This document shows positions 1-11,345 of a DNA stretch of 64,000 nt, piece after piece. This stretch comes from Aplectana chamaeleonis. Its lineage: Eukaryota; Nematoda; Chromadorea; Rhabditida; Cosmocercidae. The notes under the pieces are model-generated. The model was not told where the DNA came from and made no database searches. It worked only from the letters and a program-made list of their open reading frames with translations. Both the position numbers and the translations under genes were made by a program. Every line of letters starts with the position of its first letter. Position 1 is the first letter of the stretch. The stretch spans positions 117,823 to 181,822 of the forward strand of contig JAPDOI010001424.1 in assembly GCA_029168955.1 (NCBI GenBank), written 5' to 3'.

Positions 1-319
1 ACGAATAATCAAGCAGTATTGAGTTAATTGTGATGCGTGCGGACACCTGTAAATCATTAGCCACCCTACCGAGTTTTTGTGCGTGTTTCCAGCAAATTTT
101 GTCTTTTTCCGCCTCCTTTTGCTCTTGTTTTGACCAAATCTACATTCTCGTGAAGAGAGCTCAGGAATCGTTCTTATCGGGAACCCTGCCATTTGAAGTA
201 CCGCACGCTGTATAAATTACGTTCCATATCAAGGTACATAAGTAAGTTAAATCTAAGACAAGAGTAAGTAAAAGTTAGGTACTTGCATCTTAAGGGTGTA
301 TTACTTGCGAATCAGACAT

Positions 320-545
320 AAGTTGGTTGAACACTTTACCACAAACTGTGTTCACCATAAACAAAAGTGTATCAGTTTCCATTAGGAATGGGCTGTGGAA
401 GGGCACAATAACGTTGAAAAAAAAAGAAAGAACGCATGAAGACGAGTCAGGTGAGCCAATGGTCCTGCAACCGCCCCATGCGAAGCAGCCACCGGACTCT
501 GTGCCTAATAAAAGTTCTTGTGGCAATCAATTTTTTCCACAATAA
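320..545 (+). other. possible terminal coding exon, unknown protein
   Basis: An open stretch with coding-like composition ends at a TAA (543-545) that overlaps an AATAAA-like polyadenylation signal. The translation is polar, with a lysine-rich run followed by an acidic Glu-Asp-Glu patch and a Pro/Gln-rich tail. No acceptor of the usual TTTCAG form is obvious upstream; weak AG candidates lie at about 318-395. It resembles no family I know and could be chance. It is listed because the rest of the first 640 bases shows nothing else. Confidence 0.18.
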
Positions 546-639
546 ATCATGTGTGCTGAATTAGCCAAGCTTTTTAATATCTTATTCCTAGGTGCTGTTA
601 AAATTTTGTGAAGCCAACGGCACCACGGAAACGCTCTTT

Positions 640-960
640 ATGGTTGATGGTTTAGTCTATATTCTCCCCTCTTGGCATATGGCTCTGTCCATAGTGAACG
701 TCCTGCCGTCATGTAACGCTGGGTATTTACTTCTTTGACATTTGCATTTGATCTCACCCCTAGCGACCACCGCAGCCTGCCTGTAGCTGATGGTGGGAGC
801 ATAGCAGTACCGGCTGTCACCCATATTACCAGTACCATCGTTAACCACGGACACATGTTATGCACCAGCTATCGAACGTTGTGCGCCAGCGCTGTCGGTT
901 CAGCGACTTGACAACCCGCTGGTCGTTGGCTATGGACGGAGCCTAAGAGACCATCTTGCG
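640..960. repeat. dispersed repeat R1, copy 1
   Basis: This segment recurs, diverged, at about 50880-51137. Both copies share blocks around GCTGATGGTGGGAGCATAGC / GCTGACGGTGGATGCATAGC, then an ATCAATACCATC-like block, and end in CTATGGACGGA. There is no coding potential. The family has no recognisable terminal repeats here, so it is probably a non-autonomous element or a decayed fragment of one. Confidence 0.6.
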
Positions 961-2790
961 CTTATGATAGATTGAATCGACTGGAATGAGAATGACGGAG
1001 GGAAGCGTGGCCTTCTGCCGCCGCCTGTACGACTTTCATACGAGTCTTCTATCCGTGGTTGGGACTCACACTTTCTAAGTAACAGCGGAGGCTTTTCGTG
1101 TTATTTTTTGTATCTGGTCGAAAATTTTCTGGCACATTGACAGTCAGAAATATCCGAACAAACGGTTGAACAGATCCTTGTGAGTGCGCTCGCAACTGTA
1201 CTACTGTGTCTACATGGCTCCCACTAATCATTCACGTTCTCATCTGTTCTTCATTGCAAATAAAGGTCCCCTTTTCGATACATAGTACCAATTGGAGCTT
1301 CCTGACAACCACAACGTGCGCATCTACACCCGGTTAAAAGCAGTGCTTACGGAAATCTTCGTTCCTAAGTTCCTTACTCCTTATAATTCGTTGGCCACAA
1401 GTTTTCCAAGAGTCGAGAGAGAAACGACGAAAAGCGCTCTGGAACGCCTTATTTCAGTGAACTTTGAACGTGGTTCAAGAATAAGCGGCGTTTTTATAGG
1501 CACGTTTTTGATAAGCGAAAAGTGGCATTTTGCCTATTATTTTTGTATGAAAATAATCTTCTCGACCATTTCAGAAAAATGCGTTCCGAAAATCATAGGC
1601 CTATTTTTCCATATTTCGCTCTAAGAAAAAAAAACAAACCTGAGCTCATTAGTGTTTATCCAAGAATTCGTTCCGAACAGTGTCCAACATTTCGGGGTTG
1701 TTGCGAATCGGGGGTGGTGCTATAAGATGGATCTTCACAAAACCTTTTTATAACGTATTTATTGAATACAAAGGTAATGTACGCACAGATAAGCGTCACT
1801 CATTCTCTATTTGGGCTGGTGAACATATCTACTAGGCCGATTGAAATCGGGTGAAACTACAATTGGGGCTTCGCGCAAAATCACAAGCAATTCCACGCGT
1901 ATAGTGTCGTTAGAGGCAAATCGTGGTTCCAGAAATACTATGATCGATTTGAAGTATCCATCGGTGAGTTGCTGATCTTGCCAGTCGCACGATCATTTTG
2001 TGACCTCTCACAATCAGGCTCCGTCCGTACGTGGCGAGAGCGTGCGATTACGCAAAATCGATGGTCATCGTGGGCACCATGATTCGCTAGCCGCTCACAG
2101 GCGCTCGTTCTCGCGCGCCCTCGCCCGCTCGCTCTCGCGCGCTCGTGCCAGCACCACGAAGCAAGCAGCAAGTTTCAAGCTTACTGCTCCATCACTAAAG
2201 CAGGTGGCACCAAACCTGTAGCAAAACTACTGCATTTGTTATTCATAATCCCACCACGGAAGTCGAAAACCGTGGGAAATCATCAGCCGTTGCGCCGTCT
2301 TGAGCGATTGATCGCCCGATCAAACGTTTTCAATCGAATAGTCATATACGTGGGTCATAGCCCACCAGTGTCAGCGTGTTGGTACAGAAGGGCATGAATA
2401 ACGTTTCATGATCAAATACCAAGATACAGCAGAACATAAAAGGATCGACCCAGATAAACCTCTGAGAAGTTTTAGGACGGTAGGTCTGGGGTTACATGCG
2501 TTGTGTTATCGGGGCAAACAGCCCACGAGCAGGTCCGGTCGAGCAGTGGTGTAGACGAGCCATTGGTCGTGGAACGATGGTTGATGATTGACGACTGATC
2601 CCTGCTTAAGTACTGAAGTGGTGATCGGTCGTTGTGTAAGAGACATCCACCCTGGAATGTATCAGATATAAACATGATAAGCTGCGAACGGCAAGTCCCA
2701 AATATTCCTACGCGCTCAAGTCTCTGATATCGTGCTGACTAACAGTTACACAGCGCCGAGCTGGCGGAGAGAAGGGGAAGTCCCTGATAT
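961..2790. other. non-coding, nothing firmly identified
   Basis: About 1.8 kb with no recognisable protein domain, RNA gene or clear repeat boundary. One short coding-looking block at 1278-1325 (+) precedes a GGTTAAAA donor-like site, but it lacks a good acceptor. The block near 2095-2160 is only a CTCGC-rich low-complexity run. Confidence 0.4.
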
Positions 2791-2814
2791 TCATATGCTC
2801 TAACCCCTGACCCT

Positions 2815-3100
2815 TACAGAACCAACACGAGGTGGGGGAGTGTTTGCCTGTGTTGATTTGCGGGCAGCGTTGAGGAGCGTCGAGAGGCGCACAACAGCGG
2901 GAGCGCCCGCTCTTGCGACGTATGGACGCTGCCTCAGGGGTGGTATTCTCCAAGGGATTGGCGAGGGAATTGGAGGGGGACTGATTCCCCCCCCCCCTGA
3001 AAATTCAATAGAAAACGTGCGCTCCACGGCCAACTTTCGCTTCCCTTGAACTCCCTCGCGTCGAGCGGAGTATTTTTCGTCGCCTAGAGGAATTTCTGTC
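2815..3100. repeat. dispersed repeat, also at ~58190-58330
   Basis: The block around 3017-3072 (GCGCTCCACGGCCAACTTTC onward) recurs as a close match at about 58218-58275, in the same orientation. Both are GC-rich islands in otherwise ordinary sequence. No terminal repeats or coding potential were seen. Confidence 0.5.
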
Positions 3101-3229
3101 TCTTCGCGACAAAATCTCCTGCAAATTCGTGACGGAAACCTCGATGTTATCATTCTTTCACTCAATCTCTCCTATTTATGAATTCTTTGAGTTTTCTTTG
3201 TGCTGTAATCATTTTAATTTAATGTTCAG

Positions 3230-3487
3230 GTTTGATGGCGCGACTATACTGCCAGGTCTTCCGCTTCGTTAAATGTATTTCAGTGATGGATAATCAAGTA
3301 AGTTTTTTCGAAGGTTGAAGTAAATTTCAGATTAGTATTCACTCTTCCTACTCGGGCATTCCATGCAAGCAAAAATTTATATGGTCATGTTTTTGTTTCA
3401 TCTTACATTTTGACGCTTCAATTCCCTTACTTGCCGTACTTCTTGCAGATTGTTCGTGGTTTGCTCACAAACAAGCGTGTTTCATAG
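3230..3487 (+). CDS. candidate last two exons of an unknown gene
   Basis: Exon 3230-3297 follows an AATGTTCAG acceptor and ends at a CAA|GTAAGT donor. Exon 3449-3487 follows a CTTCTTGCAG acceptor and ends in TAG. Joining them across the 151-bp intron (3298-3448) keeps one reading frame (2 + 22 codons, then 12 codons plus stop), giving a C terminus that ends LLTNKRVS. What I see is good consensus splice signals and matching phase. What I lack is any recognised family or upstream exon: the preceding 400 bp are repeat-like. The open part is only about 35 codons, so chance remains possible. It would be the only plus-strand host gene in the left 10 kb. Confidence 0.3.
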
Positions 3488-3499
3488 CTTTTATGACGA

Positions 3500-4235
3500 A
3501 TGGAACGAGCTTGTTGCATTCCCCCTGCGGAATTAGCCCCCGAGGTTGATTTCTGGTTCATCAGTTCGCCGCATTTGTGAGGTGTTTTTTTAGTTTCGGG
3601 TATACATTGTCAGCCAGCTTGGTGCTACGCAACAGCTCGTTAGATGGGCGACTACACTCTATCCTGAGTATTGCAGTAACTCTAATACAAGTGGGTGTTA
3701 TTAAATTTTTCTTAGAAGTTTTTTTCTTGCATACGCTCACCATGATGATTATTGGGGGTAGGGTAACTCTAAAGCGTTTTAATTTTTTCTGTTTAATCAC
3801 GCTTAGAGACTCTCGAGGAGGTTTCTAATGTTGACACAGGTCACTAAATTTGCTCTGGGGGGACAATAGGCCATTGGAGCAGGCTTCAATTGGTTCACTT
3901 TGGTATCGGAGTGAAATTCTGGTGCGCAGTTGTTCACAACTACCGGTGTTGTATCACTCAACACGATTAAAATTCAGTTGGGGCAAAGGTTAATCGTAAC
4001 GCGACCACAGGTCACTGCTCGAGTATCATCTCGTTGCGTGATGCTACAGCGTTGTTCTGAAACTTCAAAACTGTGGTCTTGGCGGCGTGAACGCTTCAAT
4101 TTTCACAGCCCAGTTGGTCTCCCTCCCCTCCTGAGTTTAGATCTCCTGCCACCCCTTAGACCCCTCTGTTTAGTCTGACCCATCCCCCCTTGAGAGGCTT
4201 GACCGAGAAATTTGGCTGAGAAATAGCCGCGAATC
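3500..4235. other. non-coding, nothing identified
   Basis: About 730 bp of AT-rich then mixed sequence. Open frames here are short and lack splice signals or family resemblance. No terminal repeats were found. Confidence 0.4.
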
Positions 4236-4242
4236 AGCAGAG

Positions 4243-4285
4243 AAATAGCCCACCAGGCGCCGCAGCGGCTCCTGGTGGGCTATTT
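4243..4285. repeat. perfect 15-bp hairpin
   Basis: AAATAGCCCACCAGG at 4243-4257 is followed, after a 13-nt GC-rich loop, by its exact reverse complement at 4271-4285. Partial copies of the AAATAGCC motif lie on both sides (4229-4238, 4286-4300). It sits just upstream of the CR1-like LINE and may belong to an older repeat that the LINE entered. No T-run follows, so it is not a terminator. Confidence 0.8.
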
Positions 4286-4677
4286 CCCGGCTATTTCTCT
4301 ATTTTCACGAAACGGACAAGAGGTAGCCGAGATATAACTACTAGAAGTAACCAAGACGCGTCCGTCGCCGGCTCGCCGTGCAACCATCCGGGGCCGCCAG
4401 CGGTTGCGCGAGGCCTCCAGAGGCTGAACGTGGTCCAAGTACCTCAAGCTTGTGTAATTGAACCGACGGAGGTGTTGACATCAGCATTCGCGGCGAGAAT
4501 TATTTGGCGGCTATTACGCGGCAAGCTATTTTTCAGCCAAAACACTCTGAGCCGTGCCGAAACCTGCCGGTGCACGTCGTTGCCGATGCACCATAAGTTG
4601 GCGGAAGGGTCGTTGCTTCGTATATGTATCGACTATCATTCATTCGTTCGTGTGCTCGCTGAGTGGTGCTGTCTACT

Positions 4678-5327
4678 ATGGCTCTCAACAACCCTACTGC
4701 TGCTGGAGTAACAAGCGGTGCACTGGATGGGCCGAGATCTGATATGTCTACTGATGGAGCAATGGAACTATACAATTCGATCATCACACAGCTCACGACT
4801 AAAGCCCCGGAAATCATCCCGCTACTGGAGAAACTGGTAGGCACTATGCCATTTTTTAATCCTGAGGCTCTTGATGCCGAGAAACGTGGTCGATCTGTTG
4901 TGTTCGTAGGCGTGCCAGAGGCAGATCCCTCACTGCCTGCCTCTGTCCGCCAGGAGCACACAGAAAACAGTATTAAAGAAATTTTAAATGTGCTCGATGT
5001 CGAAGCTAGACCGGTCGAGTTGTTTAGGATGGGGGGCCAGTCGGATAAAGGTCCTAGCTGATAAAATGTGTGTTTTCCTCCAGGAAACACTTCTTTGATA
5101 CGCTCGCTAGATCGTACCGTCTTCGATCAGATAATAAGTTTAAACGCGTCTTTGTTCGCAAATCGATGACGGCTTCTGAACGTGAGAAAGAGCGTGATCT
5201 CAGAAAACAGGCTCGCGAACTAAATGAAAAAGAACATAATGGAGATCGCGTTTTCGTTGTATATAAAGGGGAAGTTATAAAGGCATGTGATATAAAGAGT
5301 ACTAGGAGTCAGTTGTCAAAAAACTAA
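4678..5327 (+). pseudogene. LINE ORF1-like protein, frameshifted
   Basis: The ATG at 4678 starts a frame with a helical N-terminal part, then a conserved-looking block (RSVVFVGVPEADPSL near 4893-4937) that resembles the ORF1 proteins of nematode CR1-like LINEs. That frame stops at 5059-5061. The continuation is in the next frame from about 5059 to 5327, starting LIKCVFSSRKHFF and including VRKSMTASER, a basic Arg/Lys/Glu helix and a C-terminal block ending in Asn. One lost base around 5057 explains the break. ORF1 proteins of this group are nucleic-acid-binding particle components; that role is inferred from the family. A 22-bp gap separates it from the endonuclease region. Confidence 0.6.
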
Positions 5328-5349
5328 GGAACACCGCATCTCCATCTCA

Positions 5350-8165
5350 ATTACCCTGCTCCCTTTTGAATGCACGCAGTTTAGTGAAAAAGTTCTCCCA
5401 TTTACACCACCTCCTTTGCACTTCTAAACCACAACTCGTCTTCATTACTGAAACCTGGCTTAATTGAAAAATATCTGATTCCGAAGTCTGTTCTACTTTG
5501 CCCTACACTTTGATTAGAAAGGATAGGAAGGGTAAGAGTGGAGGCGGTGTTTGCGTTCTTTTCCATCAACTTTTGATTTTTGAAAAAATCTCATTTAACT
5601 CCACCGGTCTCGCATCGGATGTTCTCTGCTTTGACATCACCTTTGCTTTGGGTGATCAGCGTAGGTTTATCTTAATATATCGACCCCCTTCTAGCTCTTC
5701 CTCTCAAGACGATCTCCTAATAGCCACTATATCTGATTTAGCGTCTACTACTCTACAGCGAGTTATTCTTCTAGGTGACTTGAACCTGGATATCGATTGG
5801 GGTCTAAGTTCGCATGCCACTCCAAATGCGAAAAATTCATAGACCTTTTTGATAGCCTAAATCTTGTACAGTATGTTAACTTTCCAACACGTAAGGATCG
5901 CATTTTAGATGTCATACTTTCCACATCAAGTGACATTGAAGAGCTCCAGTCTCATCCTCCTCTAGGTACCTCGGATCATAACATCATAAGTTTCTCCGTG
6001 TCAGCTTGTCCTGTTTCTTGTCCCATGCTAACTTTCCGTGATTTTGAGCACTGTGATAAACCGGCCATCGCGTCTGAGCTTATTGGAATTGACTGGTTTT
6101 CGGTTCTTCAAGGCTATGCGGATATAGACGACATATATTCCAGGTTTTGTAATGTCTTACATGATATCATTGATCGACATGTTCCAATACGTGAGCGTCA
6201 CGGTAATAAGTTTCCAGTGTATCCTCGGCATATCCAAAACCTTTTTGAACAGAAAAGAAGGATTTTTTCGAACTTTCTGATCCGCTACAATCACCCATCT
6301 ATACTCGTGTCTGTAAACAACTTGAAACACATCTGAGGCGTTTTCAGCAGAACAAAATAAAAAGGTTGTCCGCAGCCAAAAACATGCGCAACCTAGCTCA
6401 ATTTGTTGGCGAATTTATGAAGCGCGTTCCTGTCAACGCTGTCGTGTTGGGTGAAGATAATACTAGGTACTCTGACAATGCATCCAAAGCTGAAGCCTTT
6501 GCAGATTTTTTCTCAAATGTCTTTCAACCTTCAACTTCCTACCATACACCCTCTTACACACCTTCTCAAACCTTTCTCCGTATACCTATTATAACTGTTG
6601 AGGAAGTCGCTAAACATCTTCACTCACTCAAACCCTCCCTATCACTTACCTCTGACTCCATACCCCAGTATTTTTACAAAACCTTCGCCAACCTTCTTGC
6701 AGCTCCACTGACACACATCTTCAACCTATCGTTATCCTTGGGTCAAGTACCGGAACTTTGGAAATTAGCTTTCGTGACACCTATCCCCAAACGCAGCAAC
6801 GCTACTCATGTCTCTGATTTTCGCCCTATCAGTATTCTCCCTGCCTCTCTAAAAATCCTTGAAAAAATAATCAAAGAGCATCTTGCACCTTGGGCTTCAT
6901 CAAACGGTATAATCCCTTTAGAGCAATATGGCTTTCTGAGTGGTTCATCAACATGCACCCAGCTAATTGATTGCTCTTATGACTGGATTAATGCGATGAA
7001 TTCCGGGAAAAAAGTTGATGTTATTTACTTTGACCTTAGTAAAGCGTTTGACACAGTTTGTCATCCAAGCCTTCTGATCAAATTAGAAAACTATGGCATT
7101 AGGGGAGCGTTGCTGAATTGGTTCGAGTCATATATGAGTCAAAGAAAAATGAGGGTGCGTATTTTCGATTCTTTCTCTTCCCTCAGATTGTGCTCATCAG
7201 GCGTCCCACAAGGTGGCATACTTTCTCCGCTCCTCTTCCTTATTTATACGAGTGACCTCATTCCTGCTCTCAAAACTCACCCTAGTATAAGTGTGGCAGC
7301 GTATGCAGACGATATTAAGCTTTACGCTACTTATGATGCACATGATAAGGACGTGGTACAATCCTGTTTGAACGATGCCGTTGAGAAAATGTTTGAATGG
7401 ACTAGAATGTGGAAATTGAAGGTTAATTTTGCCAAGAGTCATCTTTTCTCCATTGGGAACACATCCCTTGATGTGCAATGTCCGCAGTATGGAGCCATGT
7501 CTTCATGCGATTTAATTAAGGACTTAGGAGTCATGTTCACCAAAAATTTAAAATGGGGTTTGCATATTGATTACATATCGGTGAAAGCAATGAAATCTGT
7601 TCACTGCCTCTTTAGGAATATCCATTGCTCGGATGTGTCAGTTTGGATGAAACTTTATAAAACATTCATTTTGCCACTAGTTGAATACAGCAGTTCTGTT
7701 TGGAGTCCGTTCCTGGTTAAGGATATTAAGAAAATCGAAATGGTTCAAAAAACTTTCACCAGAATTCTTTATTATCGCGTTTTTCCAGATACTGGCTATC
7801 CATATACTCTTCCATCTTATCAAAGCCGTTTACATGATCTCAAAATGAAATCGTTGTATAACAGAAGAATTCTAGCGGACCTTGTATTGGCTTTTAAAAT
7901 TTTGAAAGGAGAGCTCAGGATAAAACCGTCGAAGTATTGGATTTTCTGTACTTCTAATGGTCGTCGTGGTGGACTTTTTGCTCTATCCCATAAATTGGGA
8001 GTGTGTAAACGCTCAGTTTGTTTTCACAGCTTTTTTTCCAGAACAACTAATTGGCTGAATCAATTACCGAGGAATATTATGGCTTGTGATAATTCCAGAA
8101 CGTTCAAGGCAGCTCTGAAGAGAATTGATGTTCTTCAATGTATCGGCGTCACCGACATTGTTTAA
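5350..8165 (+). pseudogene. LINE endonuclease-reverse transcriptase, broken
   Basis: An apurinic-like endonuclease is visible from about 5357 (NARSL near the N terminus, then ITETWL, GDLNLD near 5775, TSDHN near 5970). The reverse transcriptase follows from about 6370 to 8165, with the usual motif order: DFRPIS, FDLSKAFDTV, GVPQGGILSP and the catalytic AYADD near 7296-7310. A C-terminal region follows with an RR..DL..AFKILKGE-type block common in CR1. Breaks: an in-frame TGA after ITETWLN near 5465, a frameshift near 5800 within the endonuclease, and another near 6300 before the RT. The long uninterrupted RT frame (6366-8165) suggests moderate age. The stop TAA is at 8163-8165. Confidence 0.9.
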
Positions 8166-8865
8166 TGCTATTCTATACTTCTCATGGCGACCTGCTCAAC
8201 TACCAGTGTCTACTATCTAGCACTAAACGATCTGCTCTTCTTGTATTGCCTTCTCGCGGTTTATTAACGTTCCACAGCAACGTATTTAACTATGTCGATC
8301 ACTGACCAAGGTCCCATCTCATATCTCATAAGGTTTTCGTAACCTGGGTTCGGAGCCATATATTTATTTCTTCCTTCAGCATCCAAGTTTCCCTCCATCT
8401 CAAGTTTAGTGCTATAGGCCTGCAGCTGGAACCTGAATTATCTTCACCTGTCATCTACACTTATCAGCCCCTGACATTTGGAATTTTCTTAAGATACATC
8501 ACCCAGATACCTAACAGCGGTCGGAGGACCATATTCATCCTAGGAAGCCGCGTGGGTAGGGTCGCTTTCATCACAGTTACTTGAATATGAGACGGATTAC
8601 TATGAATTTATTTCCCGTACCGAGAAACACTGGTCAGTTTCATGCTTCTAGCACTACTCGCGGTTTTTTTTGTTTCTTTCTGCCCCCACAACCTTTCATG
8701 GCTCTTGACTTTATCCAGTGTGGCCTTTTCAATTATTCTATAATTTCAACAATGGTTTTGTGGTCGGCGGTTAAATCGTTGCGCTAAGTTTTTTATTTGC
8801 TTTTGTATTCATTTCCATGGTTCGAACTCCCTACTCTGTAGCTTATGAGCACGTCGGCAACGGCG
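8166..8865 (+). other. 3' untranslated region of the CR1-like LINE
   Basis: Non-coding sequence between the RT stop and the AAAT tail. Its placement makes it the LINE 3' region, which in this group holds the template recognition signal for the RT. No individual motif could be assigned. Confidence 0.5.
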
Positions 8866-8890
8866 TATAATAAATAAATAAATAAATAAA
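8866..8890 (+). repeat. TAAA tail of the LINE
   Basis: A run of TAAA/AATA units directly following the LINE 3' region. Short tandem repeats at the 3' end are usual for CR1/L2-type insertions. Confidence 0.8.
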
Positions 8891-8924
8891 AGACTAGATA
8901 CCAAATGGAAAAAGGAACCACGGG

Positions 8925-9092
8925 AGACCGAGAACACGATGGTTAGATGACGTAGCGAAATTCAGAGGAAGAAGAACAAGAGTTGCCACATCAGACTGGA
9001 CGACATTAATGGATGGAGACGCAAAGAAAACTGCTGATCTCTTCGCATACACAGCTCAATCTTTATTGTACCGATGCGAGCAAGAGCAATAA
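8925..9092 (+). pseudogene. RTE-like reverse transcriptase C-terminal relic
   Basis: An open stretch of 55 codons plus TAA begins RPRTRWLDDVAKF. This resembles the Arg-Pro-x-x-Arg-Trp-x-Asp-Asp block found near the C terminus of RTE-type LINE polyproteins. It lies 35 bp beyond the tail of the CR1-like LINE, in the same orientation but a different frame. Either the CR1 element inserted at the edge of an older RTE fragment, or the match is fortuitous. No RT core motifs are present. Confidence 0.35.
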
Positions 9093-9373
9093 ATGTACAT
9101 GTAATAAATGTTTGATGAAGGCGCAACGCAAGTATTGTCAAAAACTCCCGGCCCAGGTGGTAGCTTACGATGATGTGCAGCGCCGAAAAAGCCGATAATT
9201 TTTGATTCATCATATTTGGTGTCGATTATATTCTGAATAAAAATGTGTCATGTGCACCTTGTTTGTATTATTCTTCTTCTTCAAAAAAAACTTTGTTATT
9301 GGTTTAGGCATGATGTTGGGAGTAATTACCCGCCCCTTTTTCTGCCGTTGACCTAACGTCGGCATGTATCCTA

Positions 9374-9435
9374 ATCAGGGATGAGCGGGATTCCTATTTC
9401 CGAAATTCAAAGTTTTTATTCCGCTCATCCCTGAT
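9374..9435. repeat. short inverted repeat
   Basis: ATCAGGGATGAGCGG at 9375-9389 is repeated in reverse complement (CCGCTCATCCCTGAT) at 9421-9435. Another partially inverted pair (GTTGGCGCAAACT / AGTTCGCGCCAAC) follows at 9463-9516. These look like small foldback fragments. Confidence 0.6.
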
Positions 9436-9944
9436 CCTAATGCGAGTTTGCGTTCACTATTGAAGGTTGGCGCAAACTCGGTGCCATATGATATAACATT
9501 GGTGCACAAAGTTCGCGCCAACCTCCAATGGGGAACGCATAGTCGGTTCAGATTCCGTGCCAATGTTAACTATCGTTCTTGTTCCGAATCAGACGTATGG
9601 GCCGGCGCAGACGAGCCACATCAGCATGAACCGGTGACGTTTGGCTAGAGCGGCTGACCCTGGGTCTATCCTAGACGTGGTGGGGCCACCCAAGATTTAC
9701 TCATAGAAATGATGAAAAACTCTGATAAAAGATGCCTGATACTGCGCTATCAATCATTGTTTTAATAAGAGCTCTATGAAAATAATTCGACTGGTAGCCT
9801 TACCAATTGGCGGTTCCTTTCATTTCTGTCTTGAATGGTGGGTGAGATTGTTCTCGCGCCTACTTAGTGGCTCGTAGGGGGCCAGTCGACTTTCCAGTGA
9901 GTGCCCTCATCTTCCTAAATGAATCTGTTACCAATTAAAAGGCC

Positions 9945-10046
9945 CCGGAGGGATAGCTGGGTTGATTCACCTCAGCGAGGATCGAACTCGATCGTGTACA
10001 GCGAACAGCAGCGCCTCCTCCCACCACGCCACATGCGCCCTAATGG
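9945..10046 (-). repeat. tRNA-like SINE candidate
   Basis: On the minus strand, GTGGCGTGGTGGGAGG resembles a pol III A box (TGGCNNAGTGG). About 35 nt later GAGTTCGATCC resembles a B box (GGTTCGANNCC). The spacing is tRNA-like, but the sequence does not fold into a convincing complete cloverleaf and no anticodon can be assigned. The best reading is a decayed tRNA-derived short element. The intervals on both sides show nothing else. Confidence 0.35.
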
Positions 10047-10049
10047 ATA

Positions 10050-10485
10050 ACCACAGCAGCGAGATAAAAGTCTGCAGGGAGCCTAGGTGAAGTAAACTCT
10101 CAACTCATTGGCTTAGCTTCGATAAATTCGGCTACTGTTTCCCAGGACGGTCCTGCTAAAAATCACAAATCACGTTTTTTTCTGTTTTCTGTCCAATTTT
10201 CGTCTACTTTTACAGAAAACAGAAAAAAATGGTCAATAATAGGCAGAAAACGGAAAATTCCGCACACCCCTGGTGGGCATGAGACAGCCCGTAGTGCCAG
10301 CATCATTTCCTACAGTTTGGCGAAGATCAGTGGGTATAATCAAGGATGAATCAGCCGTTGTAAATATGAATGAGCCTCAATCACCGAGCTCGACATATCG
10401 CTGGTGAGCTCGACATATCCCCTGCGGGAGAAGGGTTCTGAAAAAGAAAAGAAAGATCATAAATGAAGAGCAGCGATTGGGGCCA
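10050..10485. other. non-coding, small inverted repeat only
   Basis: The only structure is an imperfect hairpin at about 10172-10255 built on TTTTTTCTGTTTTCTG and its complement. No genes are supported. Confidence 0.4.
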
Positions 10486-10635
10486 TGATGAGCAGCAATT
10501 GGGGAAAGAACAGCGGCAGTTGGGGCCACAGTGAGGAGCGGCAGTTGGGGCCACAATGAATAGCAGCAGTTGGGGAGATGACTGTAGCAGCAGGTGGGGC
10601 CACTGTACGAGCAGCAGTTGGGGCAGTAAGCGGAG
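10486..10635. repeat. minisatellite, AGCAGCAGTTGGGG units
   Basis: Imperfect tandem units containing (A/G)GCAGCAGTTGGGG, separated by variable GCCACANTGA-type spacers of roughly 15-20 bp. About five units are visible. Long open frames on the minus strand (Ser/Cys/Pro/Leu-rich) are a by-product of the repeat, not genes. Confidence 0.75.
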
Positions 10636-10639
10636 CAAG

Positions 10640-11345
10640 ATGACACAACGCGTTAGTAATCCCCTCGTGCTGCCTTACTAAGCCGCGAGTATCTGAGTGG
10701 AGGCCACGCCATCGCACCCTTTCTTTTGACATTCTCGTGTAGGTCAACTTCAGGCCGACTTAATGAATCAGAACCAAAGGCTGGGCTCATTTTCCATGAA
10801 CAGAGACAAGGATTGAATCGACAATCAAACAACATAGCCGTCTTGCCGGTGGCTTCGGCAAATTCACAGTGTATCACACATATAAAGGATGGCAAGGCAC
10901 ACGACACAGAAAAAGGGAGTTATCGGAGGTGTACGGAGGTTGAGGGATCGAGAGGGAAGGAATCGTTATATGGTCAGGCCGTCAATGCGCCGCGAGTACA
11001 GTGGTGAGTCTTGTTGCGGACCGTAACGGGGTTGGGTTGGCCTCCTTTCTTCAGGCACGAGCTGCCAATGATAAACGGTCAAAACCCAGCGTGAATTGGC
11101 AGTGCATGCCGCTGAAACGAGGGATTAAGCTTGATGTCACCACGCGGATGCAACCACTGTTGTGCAACCCCGCGAGTGCATGAATATCTATTGTAGTCGA
11201 TTTTGGCCTTCTCAGTGCACACCCACAATACTCTATCACATTTTTTTTCTGAAAAGTTGACGAACAATCTAGAACTCTTCATTAAACTAAACAAGTAGTT
11301 TAATATACTAAAGGTATAAACACAGAACACATTGAAGTGAGATCC
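10640..11345. other. non-coding, downstream of the receptor gene
   Basis: Sequence beyond the stop codon of the minus-strand receptor gene. It should contain that gene's 3' untranslated region, probably within 11200-11345. No canonical AATAAA was found close by; ATTAAA-like words occur around 11280-11305. Nothing else was recognised. Confidence 0.35.

Larger units (their letters stand above)
4310..8890 (+). mobile_element. CR1-like non-LTR retrotransposon, decayed
   Basis: A LINE of about 4.6 kb with two coding regions (ORF1-like at 4678-5327, endonuclease/reverse transcriptase at about 5350-8165), a 3' untranslated region of about 700 bp and a 3' tail of AAAT/TAAA repeats at 8866-8890. The order EN then RT on one polyprotein, the absence of LTRs and the simple-repeat tail are typical of the CR1/L2 group. 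The 5' end is uncertain; the GC-rich stretch at 4360-4450 is the probable 5' untranslated region. No convincing target-site duplication was found. At least three frameshifts and one in-frame stop mean this copy cannot make its own proteins. Confidence 0.85.

Noticed and set aside
10377..10747. Ser/Cys/Leu-rich open frames on the minus strand
   Set aside because: They are shadows of the AGCAGCAGTTGGGG minisatellite in all three phases.
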